DNA of 28,178 bases from Anaerolineales bacterium UBA5195 (lineage in GTDB: Bacteria; Chloroflexota; Anaerolineae; Anaerolineales; Villigracilaceae): assembly GCA_002412925.1 (NCBI GenBank), contig DHVZ01000023.1:48476-76653 (forward strand), given 5' to 3'. Position numbers and translations under genes: made by a program. Positions 1-6,946 of the stretch are shown piece after piece. Position 1 is the first letter of the stretch; each line of letters opens with the position of its first letter. The notes below the pieces were generated by a model. The model saw only the letters and a list, made by a program, of their open reading frames with translations, made no database searches and was not told the origin of the DNA.

Positions 1-2
1 TG

Positions 3-389
3 CCGCGCCTGCCAGAAGAAGAACTAGAAGATGTGCTAGCAACGGCGAGAGCGATGCAAGATGAAGAATTTCGTGCCCGGGTATTGAGTGCACTGGTAAC
101 GCGCCGGCCTAAAGTGACAAAAGAAGCGCTGCATGCGGCATGGGCAATAAAGCATGAAAGAGTTCGAGCCGGTGCATTGAATAAGTTGGCGCATTCGATG
201 ATAGGTCTTTTACCAGAAGATATTTATTTCTTGTTGGAAACTTCTTTAGTTGAACTCTCCCACCGCACACGCGAAAATCTATTCTCCGACATCGCCGCCC
301 TTATGCCTGTTATTATTCACATCGGCACCGAAGATACTCCACGCGAAATCTACGAAGCCATCCACGATATAACCACCTGGTGGCCGTAA
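3..389 (+). CDS. C-terminal part of a helical-repeat protein (5' end outside window)
   Basis: The reading frame is open from base 3, so this is the 3' end of a longer gene, not a small ORF starting at 33. The visible 129 residues are helical with repeats of the kind LP-x(4)-L-x(3)-L-x-x-A-x-x-xQDE-x-x-RA-x-x-LSAL; a copy starts at LPEEEL and weaker ones follow. It ends in ITTWWP. Such repeats and a terminal aromatic-WWP are familiar from large Chloroflexota and cyanobacterial proteins carrying STAND/NACHT or WD modules, and these often sit just upstream of CHAT-domain genes, as here (a CHAT relic starts 9 bp later). The N-terminal effector and ATPase parts cannot be seen. Family assignment is from memory of the repeat, and the function is inferred. 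Confidence 0.6.
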   Translation, partial: PRLPEEELEDVLATARAMQDEEFRARVLSALVTRRPKVTKEALHAAWAIKHERVRAGALNKLAHSMIGLLPEDIYFLLETSLVELSHRTRENLFSDIAALMPVIIHIGTEDTPREIYEAIHDITTWWP

Positions 390-398
390 AGGAATCCC

Positions 399-640
399 AT
401 GCCCACCCTCGAACTGACCCTCCAGCGCAAAGACCGACAGCGGCTATCCCGTCATCGCCGCCCTGACCCGCCCGGGCGGATTCCTGCCCCTGCGCCGCGA
501 AGGGATGCTCACGCTTGATATTCCCGCGCTCGCCAAATTCCGGTTCGAGCCGCTCGCCTACGGCACCGCCCTTGGTCAGGCCCTGTTCGTGGATGAGATC
601 CGCGACACCTTCATCAAAGCGCTCGGTGAGGCTGGTGGTA
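399..640 (+). pseudogene. CHAT-family protein, N-terminal remnant, frameshifted and truncated
   Basis: An ATG at 399 follows an AGGAAT box and starts MPTLELTLQRKD, the typical opening of CHAT-domain (caspase-like peptidase) proteins of Chloroflexota. That frame then goes out of register near 431-440. The homologous sequence continues in the next frame (GYPVIAALTRPGGFLPLRRE, then AYGTALGQALF and VDEIRDTFIKAL), which is the conserved N-terminal module of these proteins. After about base 640 the similarity stops, and the His/Cys caspase-like core is absent. A single-base indel plus a 3' truncation explains this. The break probably marks a junction with unrelated DNA, because the leftward STAND ATPase gene ends 84 bp further on. 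Non-function is near certain for the peptidase. The family call rests on recalled sequence, not a search. Confidence 0.65.
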
Positions 641-723
641 GCACGGTAAGCTTTGAATTTGGCGATGCCAATTGCGGAAGATTTGTTTCCCGCTCAAACC
701 CCGGAATTTTGCCTGAACACCAC

Positions 724-2622
724 CTACCCCATGTATCGCTTCAAGAAACGATAATAATTCAACAAATGCGGGGCAAAGATCAACCACCCCAGGAGGAGGT
801 TGACCAGGAACAACATCGCCAATGAAGCCAGCGCGCCCTGTCCAAAAGCCTGGCTGATGGCCATGACAATCATCGAAACCAAAACCAGCCAGAGAGCCTG
901 CCAAATGGAAATTAACCGCGCACTGCGCATCTGCAGACTTCTGGCTGTCGCCAGCACTTCAAACGGCAAGATCACCGAATTCCTGAGCACATAATTATTC
1001 AGCACATCCGCATAACGCAGGGTAAAAACCCGTTCAAGCAGTGATTTTCCCGGCGCAGCTTGGGCAGACACCGCCCAACTCATGGGATCCCCTAACGCCT
1101 GTAGCAAGGTTTCCCGGCCAGGCAGAGTGGCTTTCCACCAGATTTTCGGGGAGTAGCACAAATCTGGATAATGCTCGAAGTTTATGCGGACCTGGTTCCC
1201 ATTTTTGTACTCGAAATAACGCCAGACATTCCAGTGCATTTGGAAACGATGACCGGGGAATTCAGATTCGCTCGTAGTCTGTAAAATATTCATCTGCACC
1301 AGATCGGCCAGGACCCGGTGCACCTGGTTCTCGGTCTGGCCGGTGACAAACTGCGCTGCCTGCTCATTGAAGGAGGAGACCAGTCCCACCCCAGCCAGGG
1401 CATGGCAAACCTGATGCTGATCCAGGTTCATCTGCTCATAGGAGAAATCCAGCGCCCTCAAGGTGTGCTCATCGAGCTTGCTCTCAGAGATTTGGAGCGG
1501 ACTGTATAGGTTCGCCCGCAAGCGATTCAATACGCTTTCCCACCCCATCGCGACACCCAGGGGGCGTAGGATGGCCAGGGCCTGCGGATCCCAGGCCAGC
1601 AAATTAGCGACTCTTTCAACCACATCCGTCTCACCTGGTTCATAATGGCCAGCCAACAGCGCCCAGCCTTCTTCCGGCTCCAACCTGGTCAATCGCAATA
1701 TCCGCCTGGCAGCACACCGCCCGCGCAGCCAGGTTTCCATACGGGTAGTGACCACGATCAGGCTTTTGATCGTTGCCAGACCGGCCAGCCACTCCACCGT
1801 CTGCTCATCGAGGGGATTATCAATCACCGCCAGGGTGCGTTTCGTGTCAGATTTCAATACATTCCCCAGCCAATGTTGGCGGTCCGCAAAATAACCCGCC
1901 CGAATAAAGTAAATGCCATCCGAGAAGGTGAGCGCCTCGGCCTGTTGCCTGGCCCAGGCCAGGGCCAGCAGGGTCTTGCCTGCGCCGTGTTTGCCGGTCA
2001 GCGCCACCAGGCCGCGCGCCTCGCTGGCCACCAGCTCGTCCAATTGATGCTGAAACTGCTCACGGGGAACATAGTCTGCGCTCAGGATAGGGAGATGCTC
2101 TGTGAAACGGTGGGCCACCTCCCGGTGAGTCTGCTCGAGCCGCTCCACCCAGAGAGTCAGGCCGTCATTTTTTAGGCGGGAAATCGTTTCGTGCCCCAGG
2201 ATACCAATCCGCTGCTGCGCCTGCTGGATGCGGCGCTTCTCTGGCAATTCGAGCGCCTGGGCAATTTCAGCGGCCAGCTCCTCAGATTTCATGGCTGGCT
2301 CGAGATCCGCGTATTCGGCGTGCTCCGCGCCAAAGTAGAGCGGCACAACATAATAGATCCAGATACTCAAGAGCGCCGGGATGGCCTCCAGGCTGGCAGT
2401 CTTGAACAAATCTGCCAGGGCCGAGAGAATTACACCAAGAAAAGCAGCGCGCACCGAACTGCGCTTCTGCCAGTCTACCAATGAATGGTGGCGCATTAAG
2501 GCTTTCAGGAAAACAGGGATCTCAACCTGGCTCCAACTGGCATTTTTTGAGTCAGCGCGCAGGAAGCGCAACAACTTTTCAAAGGCAATGACTTCCGGAG
2601 GCTGGGTTCGTGGGGTTGGCAT
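724..2622 (-). CDS. STAND (NB-ARC-like) P-loop ATPase with C-terminal transmembrane helices
   Basis: A 632-residue protein. Residues 210-217 (GKHGAGKT) are a Walker A motif, TLAVIDNP at about 263-270 is a Walker B-like strand, and VVTTR at 290-294 is the sensor/RNBS-B motif of NB-ARC/STAND ATPases. The LRLTRLEPEEGWALL stretch and the helical region to about 470 fit the ARC and winged-helix parts. The C terminus has two hydrophobic segments (about 570-590 and 598-622), so it may be membrane-tethered or membrane-acting. The N-terminal 200 residues are helical, with hydrophobic stretches near 58-75 and 80-98 and no effector domain I recognise. STAND ATPases are signal-gated oligomerising switches, and bacterial ones in mobile islands often act in phage defence. 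Here it lies between a CHAT relic and recombinases. The start at 2622 has no clear Shine-Dalgarno. Confidence 0.75.
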   Translation of the reverse strand: MPTPRTQPPEVIAFEKLLRFLRADSKNASWSQVEIPVFLKALMRHHSLVDWQKRSSVRAAFLGVILSALADLFKTASLEAIPALLSIWIYYVVPLYFGAEHAEYADLEPAMKSEELAAEIAQALELPEKRRIQQAQQRIGILGHETISRLKNDGLTLWVERLEQTHREVAHRFTEHLPILSADYVPREQFQHQLDELVASEARGLVALTGKHGAGKTLLALAWARQQAEALTFSDGIYFIRAGYFADRQHWLGNVLKSDTKRTLAVIDNPLDEQTVEWLAGLATIKSLIVVTTRMETWLRGRCAARRILRLTRLEPEEGWALLAGHYEPGETDVVERVANLLAWDPQALAILRPLGVAMGWESVLNRLRANLYSPLQISESKLDEHTLRALDFSYEQMNLDQHQVCHALAGVGLVSSFNEQAAQFVTGQTENQVHRVLADLVQMNILQTTSESEFPGHRFQMHWNVWRYFEYKNGNQVRINFEHYPDLCYSPKIWWKATLPGRETLLQALGDPMSWAVSAQAAPGKSLLERVFTLRYADVLNNYVLRNSVILPFEVLATARSLQMRSARLISIWQALWLVLVSMIVMAISQAFGQGALASLAMLFLVNLLLGWLIFAPHLLNYYRFLKRYMG

Positions 2623-2764
2623 AAGTAATCACGTCAGGTGACGACATCAAATCACATCGCGGGGGTGACAAATCCAAAAAAGTGCCAAAATGTGCGCATT
2701 GAATTCGCTGCGAACGCCGATTTTACCACGCGGCCGTTCGCGCACATCCCGCCCTGGAGTTGCC

Positions 2765-2899
2765 ATGAAACCGCAATCAACCTCTCAACAAGAACGCATC
2801 GACGCCTTTGCGCGTGAACTGGCGCGCGCCTTCCGCCGCCTGAAAAAGAAAGCCTGCCAACCAACCTCCCAGGAGCCTCGCCATGCCACTGCTGGATAA
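2765..2899 (+). CDS. Small basic helical protein (44 aa) preceding the split recombinase
   Basis: An ATG at 2765 follows GGAG (2756-2759) at a good distance. The 44-residue product is basic and helical in its middle (FARELARAFRRLKKK) and has no recognised domain. It overlaps the start of the recombinase gene (2883) by 17 bp, so translation of the two would be coupled. It could be a recombination directionality or DNA-binding accessory protein, but nothing in the sequence proves that. It may also be only a leader ORF. The 142 bp upstream, back to the divergent STAND gene, show no convincing promoter. Confidence 0.45.
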   Translation: MKPQSTSQQERIDAFARELARAFRRLKKKACQPTSQEPRHATAG

Positions 2900-3734
2900 A
2901 CCTGAATTCAAGGCCCCCACCAGCCTGGGTGAGCTGCTCGCTCCCATCGAGAACATTCTGAGTGGCTTGCGCAGCGGTGAAACCTGGGCCGTCTATTCGC
3001 GTGTTTCAGTCTTTGACCCGCGCAACCCAGGTTACTCGATGGAAACCCAGCCCGACCACGCCGAAGACTACGCCCGCAGCCACGGCGCGCAAAACATCCT
3101 TACCTATGCCGACCCGGACCGCACCGGCAAGAACAGCAAGCGCCAGGGCCTGCAGGATATGCTTCGCGACATCAAAGCCGGCAAGGTGGATGTGGTCGTC
3201 ATCCATCGCCTGGATCGCCTGTACCGTAACCTGCAATCCCTGCTCGAGTTCACCCGCCTGCTCAAGAAGCACAAAGTCAAGCTGGTTTCGGTCACGGAGC
3301 AGATTGACACCACCACCTGGTGGGGTCGCCTGGTACTGGCTGTGCTTGGCCACATGGCCGAATCCTACCTGCACCAGACCAGCGGCAATACCCGCACCGG
3401 CCTGGACGCCCGCCGCCGCAACGGGCTGCACCTTGGCCACCTGCCGCTCGGCTACTGCAATGGTCTCTGCACCACCTGCACGGATGCCAACGGCCAGGGG
3501 TATTGTCCACTGTTTGGCGGACCGGATCGCCCTGAGAGTCAGCGCGGCAAACTGGCAGTCCCCCACCCCATTGACCAGCACGTCATTCCGCTCATCTTTG
3601 ACCTGTACCTGCAAGGCTTCAGCCATCGCGAGATCGCTGCCTACCTCAACACCACCCGGATTCCCCTGCCAGATGGCAGCCAGGTCCGCTTCCGCCCCCG
3701 CAAAACCCTGGAGAGCCCCCATGAAAGCGCCTGA
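2883..3734 (+). CDS. Large serine recombinase, N-terminal part (resolvase catalytic domain)
   Basis: A 283-residue ORF. AGGAG at 2871-2875 sets the start. Residues 35-180 are a serine-resolvase catalytic domain: VYSRVS with nucleophile Ser42, then YADPDRTGKNSKRQGLQDML and VVIHRLDRLYRN, the conserved arginine-rich active-site helix. Residues 185-280 begin the recombinase (DNA-binding) domain and contain an inserted four-cysteine motif, C-x3-C-x2-C-x8-C. The ORF stops in the middle of that domain at 3734. The rest is encoded in the next frame from 3721, so the enzyme is split. Large serine recombinases integrate and excise phages and islands between attP and attB without high-energy cofactors. 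Removing one C from the five-C run at 3716-3720 would restore one continuous protein, so this may be a frameshift mutation, a phase-variable tract or a sequencing error. Confidence 0.8.
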   Translation: MPLLDKPEFKAPTSLGELLAPIENILSGLRSGETWAVYSRVSVFDPRNPGYSMETQPDHAEDYARSHGAQNILTYADPDRTGKNSKRQGLQDMLRDIKAGKVDVVVIHRLDRLYRNLQSLLEFTRLLKKHKVKLVSVTEQIDTTTWWGRLVLAVLGHMAESYLHQTSGNTRTGLDARRRNGLHLGHLPLGYCNGLCTTCTDANGQGYCPLFGGPDRPESQRGKLAVPHPIDQHVIPLIFDLYLQGFSHREIAAYLNTTRIPLPDGSQVRFRPRKTLESPHESA

Positions 3735-4695
3735 CTTCAGCCGCGACAGCATTCGCGCCATCCTGGAAAACCCCTTCTCTGCCGGCCTGATTGCCCGCTA
3801 CCCGCGCCCGGAATTCGACACCGAGGATGATGTCGAGCACCCTGAGAACATCCCGGCCCCGCATGTGGCCGGGAACTCGCGCGAAATTCTGGAGCTGCAT
3901 CCAGGCCAGCACGAAGCCCTGATTCCGGTCGGCATTTGGCAGGCAGCTGGCGATTTGCGCCGCCAAAAAGCATCCAGCCCCACCACGGCGGGCAAGCAAA
4001 AGAATATCTACGTGTTGAGTGGGATCGGGCGCTGCTGGGAGTGTTTTTCTGCCACCGGACAGGAATACACCTTGCGCGGCTCCACCGGCGGGAATGGCGC
4101 AGGGTATTATCGCTGCGCCTATCTCCATGACAGCGCCCTCAAGCGCCCACCCAAGAAACAGCCACGGGTTGCCGGTGTCAACCTGGCCTTTAGCGAGCGG
4201 GACGCCACCCTGGCCGACCGCCACGCCAGCTTGCGGGCCGAGAAACTGGAAGCCCAGGTGGATGCACTCATGTCGCGCCTGGTGATTCCGTCAGACTGGC
4301 ATGAAGCCATTCTGGCCTATTACCTGACCGACGAAGGCCTGACCGAGTTCGAGCGCGAGGGCTATAACCTGCGCCAGTCGCTCAAACGCTACAAGGAACT
4401 GCATCTGGCCGGGCACATCTCGACCGCCGAGTACGAGCAGCAAGCCCGTTTCATCACCCAGCGCCTGGATCGCTTGAAGCCCTCCGCTCGCCCGGATGCC
4501 CAGGAAATCTCGCCGCTCCTGCACTCCTTTGCCGAAAGCTGGAGGTTGTTGAACAACGGCGAAAAGCGGTTCTTGCTCGGTACCCTCTTCGCTGGCCTAT
4601 ACTTCGACCACAATGGTACCTTACGCCGCGCTCTGGCGCATGAACCCTTCGGGGAACTGCTTGGTTTGCCCGAGGATGGCCTTCTTCAAGCATAA
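3721..4695 (+). CDS. Large serine recombinase, C-terminal part (DNA-binding, zinc ribbon, coiled coil)
   Basis: A 324-residue ORF beginning at an ATG inside the end of the preceding ORF (14-bp overlap), with GGAG at 3710-3713 as a possible ribosome-binding site. It opens with SRDSIRAILENPF, a typical mid-recombinase-domain segment, then has a zinc-ribbon pair RCWEC and YYRC (the fourth cysteine is not evident), then a long helical/coiled-coil region (about 180-270) and the usual C-terminal tail (LLNNGEKRFLLGTLF). These are the DNA-recognition and synapsis modules that normally follow the catalytic domain in one chain. Two readings are possible: a frameshifted single gene, or a true two-subunit recombinase made by coupled translation. 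It is followed directly by a hairpin shared with the convergent regulator gene. Confidence 0.75.
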   Translation: MKAPDFSRDSIRAILENPFSAGLIARYPRPEFDTEDDVEHPENIPAPHVAGNSREILELHPGQHEALIPVGIWQAAGDLRRQKASSPTTAGKQKNIYVLSGIGRCWECFSATGQEYTLRGSTGGNGAGYYRCAYLHDSALKRPPKKQPRVAGVNLAFSERDATLADRHASLRAEKLEAQVDALMSRLVIPSDWHEAILAYYLTDEGLTEFEREGYNLRQSLKRYKELHLAGHISTAEYEQQARFITQRLDRLKPSARPDAQEISPLLHSFAESWRLLNNGEKRFLLGTLFAGLYFDHNGTLRRALAHEPFGELLGLPEDGLLQA

Positions 4696-4721
4696 AAAAA
4701 CGAGCGTCCTGATGGACGCTC
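4694..4721 (-). terminator. Rho-independent terminator of the XRE regulator gene
   Basis: A perfect 8-bp inverted repeat, GAGCGTCC / GGACGCTC (4702-4709 and 4714-4721) with a 4-nt loop, is followed on the minus strand by seven T residues (A run 4694-4700). It lies 28 bp past the stop of the leftward regulator and touches the stop codon of the rightward recombinase. A U-tract exists only in the leftward direction. Confidence 0.85.
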
Positions 4722-4749
4722 ACTGGGAACTTGAACCTTTACAACTGCA

Positions 4750-5205
4750 TTATTCGGTGAAGTATTTTTTCAGCAAAACCCGCACCGCCTCAGCCACTTG
4801 CTTGCGCGTTCCGGGATCTGGTATTTTGGCAATATCCAGGGCTACATCCACCGCTTCGGGAGGCAGGTTGTCCACTCGCACAGATTTGATATCAAAAACC
4901 TTCAGCGTTGGCCAGCCTGCCAACTGCAAGAACTCGTTCGGATTGACCTCGAACAAGTCCGCCATCAAAATGCAGGAGACCATATCCGGGCGTTCGCCTA
5001 CCTGTATGCGTCGATTCGCCTGGTGATCCAGCCCGGCCTGCATCGCTGTAAAACGCATGCTCAGATTGCGTTCATCCATCAAAGTTTGCAGGCGGGCCAG
5101 CAACGGCTGTGGATCATATGGTTTTTCCCGGGCAGCGCGTTTGAGTCTGGCAATTGACTCAACAACTTCCCCGCTGCGTGGGGAAACTGGTTTTCGAGGC
5201 GGCAT
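4750..5205 (-). CDS. XRE-type helix-turn-helix regulator, likely element repressor
   Basis: A 151-residue protein with a GAAGGAG box a few bases before the ATG at 5205. Residues 35-100 resemble a Cro/C1-type HTH domain: LLARLQTLMDERNLSMRFTA, then a second helix pair, the G-x-RPDM turn and LMADLFEVNPNEFLQLAGWP, the usual XRE tail. The remaining 45 residues form a helical tail (PPEAVDVALDIAKIPDPGTR) like a small dimerisation region. It is divergent from the downstream recombinase gene (start 5291) with an 85-bp shared spacer, the classic layout of an integrase controlled by its own repressor. Repression of the recombinase promoter is inferred from layout, not shown. Its own terminator lies at 4694-4721. 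Confidence 0.75.
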   Translation of the reverse strand: MPPRKPVSPRSGEVVESIARLKRAAREKPYDPQPLLARLQTLMDERNLSMRFTAMQAGLDHQANRRIQVGERPDMVSCILMADLFEVNPNEFLQLAGWPTLKVFDIKSVRVDNLPPEAVDVALDIAKIPDPGTRKQVAEAVRVLLKKYFTE

Positions 5206-5233
5206 AAAACACTCCTTCGAGGATAGGCTAGAA

Positions 5234-5254
5234 TTGTATCAATGACCCATGCAA
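5234..5254. promoter_or_regulatory. Possible operator between regulator and recombinase
   Basis: An imperfect inverted repeat TTGTAT (5234-5239) and ATGCAA (5249-5254, reverse complement TTGCAT) lies in the 85-bp divergent spacer. It sits upstream of a weak -10-like TATACA for the recombinase. It could bind the XRE dimer. The match is short and could be chance. Confidence 0.3.
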
Positions 5255-5290
5255 GGCCATTATACACTTTCCCCAACAGGAGGTCTTTTT

Positions 5291-6880
5291 ATGCACAATC
5301 TTATCTTGCGCGCCGCCGGATACCGGCGTGTCTCGATGCGTGAACAGGTGGATGGTTTCAGCCTGGCTGCGCAGGAGACCAATATCCGGCAGCATGTCCA
5401 GGCCCAGGGCTGGGAATTGGTGGAACTCTACACCGATGCCGGCATCTCGGCCAAGAAGGACAGCCAGCGCCCGGCGCTGATCCAGTTGTTGCGTGATGCC
5501 CAGGCTGGCAAATTCGAGGTGGTCGTGGTGGATAAGCTCGACCGCTTCTACCGACACCTGCGCGGCCTGCTCACCGCCCTCGACCAACTCAACGATGCCA
5601 ATGTTTCCTTCGTTTCGGTGCAGGAACGTCTGGATTTCACCTCGATCTGGGGCAAGCTCACCCTGACCGTTCTGGGTACCCTGGCCGAGATTTACATCCA
5701 GAATTTGCAGCAGGAAACCCGCAAAGGCAAACTCCAGCGAGCCCGCGATGGCTTGTGGAATGGCAATCCGCCTTTTGGCTACTGTCGCGGCGCTTGCTCC
5801 ATTTGCAAAGAACCAAACGGGCCGGGATATTGCCCCAATGCTGGCCAACCGGATTTAGGCGACAGCAAACATCTCATGCTCCACCCCATCGAAAGTCAGG
5901 TTATTCGTAAGGTCTATGCCTGGTATGCAAGTGGGCGTGAATCCGATGCCAAAATTGCGGTACGGCTTGCCAGGTTATCCCTGGATGAGAACGGCTTGCG
6001 ACCGCGCTCGCGCGGTACTCCGGGGCGTAACCAACCGGGTCCCGTCCAAAAAGATCTGGTCAGGAGTTTTCTCACCAATCCGTTTTACACCGGGGTGATC
6101 ACCTACTATGGCCCACTCCCGGATGGAACGCATGCCGACCGGCATCCGCAGTCGATCTTCCCTGGCCAACATCCGATCTTGATCGAACCTGAACTATTCG
6201 AGAAAGTTCAGGAACAGCGTCGAGTATTGGGAACGACACCCCGGGTAAAGAAAGGTACAGTTACCCGTGATTATCTGCTCTCCGGGATTCTGCGCTGTGG
6301 CTACTGTGGCGGAACCATGCGTGGGTCGAGTGATGGGACCGGCAATAACCATTACTACCGTGATTCAACCCAACTGGAAAAGCTGGCGGAATGCCCCCAA
6401 CGCACCGTGAAGGCCATCGAGATTGAAACCCAGTTCTTGAACTGGCTGCGCCAAACCCTGGAGAATGAAGCCGTCTTTAACCAGTTCAAGGATCAACAAA
6501 ACGCCCTCGAGCAGGCGCAAATCCGGTACAATCGAGCCAGAGATTTGTATCTGGCCGGGCAGTTTTCCAAAGCCGAGCTCGAGGTTGAGCAAATTCGGTA
6601 TGAAAGTCTCGAAAAAGGCTTGCAAGAAAATGGACAAGATGCTATCATATCATCGGTAACACACATGCGGCGAGTAATCGTTGCATGGGATCTGCTTACC
6701 GCTTTAAGCAAAAAAAGACTGTTTCGGATTGCGGCCGAAACAGTCTACGTACGGGACAGCGTTTTGTTAGGCGTGGAGCCAATTAGCGCGCTGTTGCCAT
6801 TCACAGGGAAAGGCATTTGTAACAGCGGCCCCGACGGGGTTCGAACCCGCGATCTCGGCCTTGACAGGGCCGCATGTTAG
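5291..6880 (+). CDS. Large serine recombinase (site-specific integrase) at tRNA-Asp
   Basis: A 529-residue protein. AGGAGGT (5278-5284) places the start at ATG 5291, not the earlier in-frame ATG. Residues 8-150 are the resolvase domain: YRRVS with nucleophile Ser15, ELYTDAGISAKKDSQRP and VVVDKLDRFYRH. Residues 155-290 are the recombinase domain, with the same inserted C-x3-C-x2-C-x8-C motif as the split recombinase at 2883-4695. A zinc ribbon (RCGYC and a late Cys; the usual YYRC is YYRD) and a coiled coil follow. The last 17-18 codons (GPDGVRTRDL...) are a read-through of the antisense strand of tRNA-Asp, so the stop lies inside the tRNA gene. That is expected if the crossover site is in the tRNA 3' half. 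It is likely the integrase of the island to its left. It is only distantly similar to the split enzyme. Confidence 0.88.
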   Translation: MHNLILRAAGYRRVSMREQVDGFSLAAQETNIRQHVQAQGWELVELYTDAGISAKKDSQRPALIQLLRDAQAGKFEVVVVDKLDRFYRHLRGLLTALDQLNDANVSFVSVQERLDFTSIWGKLTLTVLGTLAEIYIQNLQQETRKGKLQRARDGLWNGNPPFGYCRGACSICKEPNGPGYCPNAGQPDLGDSKHLMLHPIESQVIRKVYAWYASGRESDAKIAVRLARLSLDENGLRPRSRGTPGRNQPGPVQKDLVRSFLTNPFYTGVITYYGPLPDGTHADRHPQSIFPGQHPILIEPELFEKVQEQRRVLGTTPRVKKGTVTRDYLLSGILRCGYCGGTMRGSSDGTGNNHYYRDSTQLEKLAECPQRTVKAIEIETQFLNWLRQTLENEAVFNQFKDQQNALEQAQIRYNRARDLYLAGQFSKAELEVEQIRYESLEKGLQENGQDAIISSVTHMRRVIVAWDLLTALSKKRLFRIAAETVYVRDSVLLGVEPISALLPFTGKGICNSGPDGVRTRDLGLDRAAC

Positions 6881-6898
6881 CCGCTACACCACGGGACC
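6826..6898 (-). tRNA. tRNA-Asp (GUC)
   Basis: A 73-nt cloverleaf on the minus strand. The acceptor stem is GGTCCCG (5') with CGGGGCC (3') and discriminator G at 6826. The anticodon stem is CGGCC/GGCCG around loop CTGTCAA, giving anticodon GTC. The T arm is CGGGTTCGAACCCCG-like. CCA is not encoded (CTG follows). The 3' half overlaps the end of the serine recombinase gene on the other strand, consistent with use as an integration site. Confidence 0.95.
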
Positions 6899-6916
6899 AG
6901 TAGTTGAGCGGACGGT

Positions 6917-6945
6917 ATTTTAGCATAGCCAGTGGGTGGCGTCAA
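6917..6945 (-). promoter_or_regulatory. Sigma-70-type promoter of tRNA-Asp
   Basis: On the minus strand TTGACG (6940-6945) is followed after exactly 17 bp by TAAAAT (6917-6922), about 19 bp before the tRNA 5' end. This is a near-consensus vegetative promoter. It shows that the tRNA is intact and expressed from the chromosomal side. Confidence 0.8.
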
Positions 6946-6946
6946 G

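Noticed and set aside
1645..2175. Plus-strand frame of 176 codons opposite the STAND gene
   Set aside because: Low-quality composition (Gln/Pro/His-rich) and no motifs. The opposite strand carries clear Walker motifs.
2962..3720. Long plus-strand frame over the N-part of the split recombinase
   Set aside because: Up to 3720 it is Ala/Pro/Ser-rich out-of-frame translation of the real catalytic domain. Only from 3721 does it show recombinase motifs, so the gene is called from 3721.
3006..3761. Minus-strand frame of 251 codons opposite the split recombinase
   Set aside because: Ala/Gly/Val-rich with no motifs and no ribosome-binding site. It is the mirror of the codon bias in the real gene.
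1..6825. A second copy of the tRNA-Asp 3' end as the far attachment site
   Set aside because: I looked for the GGTTCGAAC region and the acceptor sequence. Only a short, partial GGTTCGA match exists near 542, inside CHAT coding sequence, and it is too short to count.
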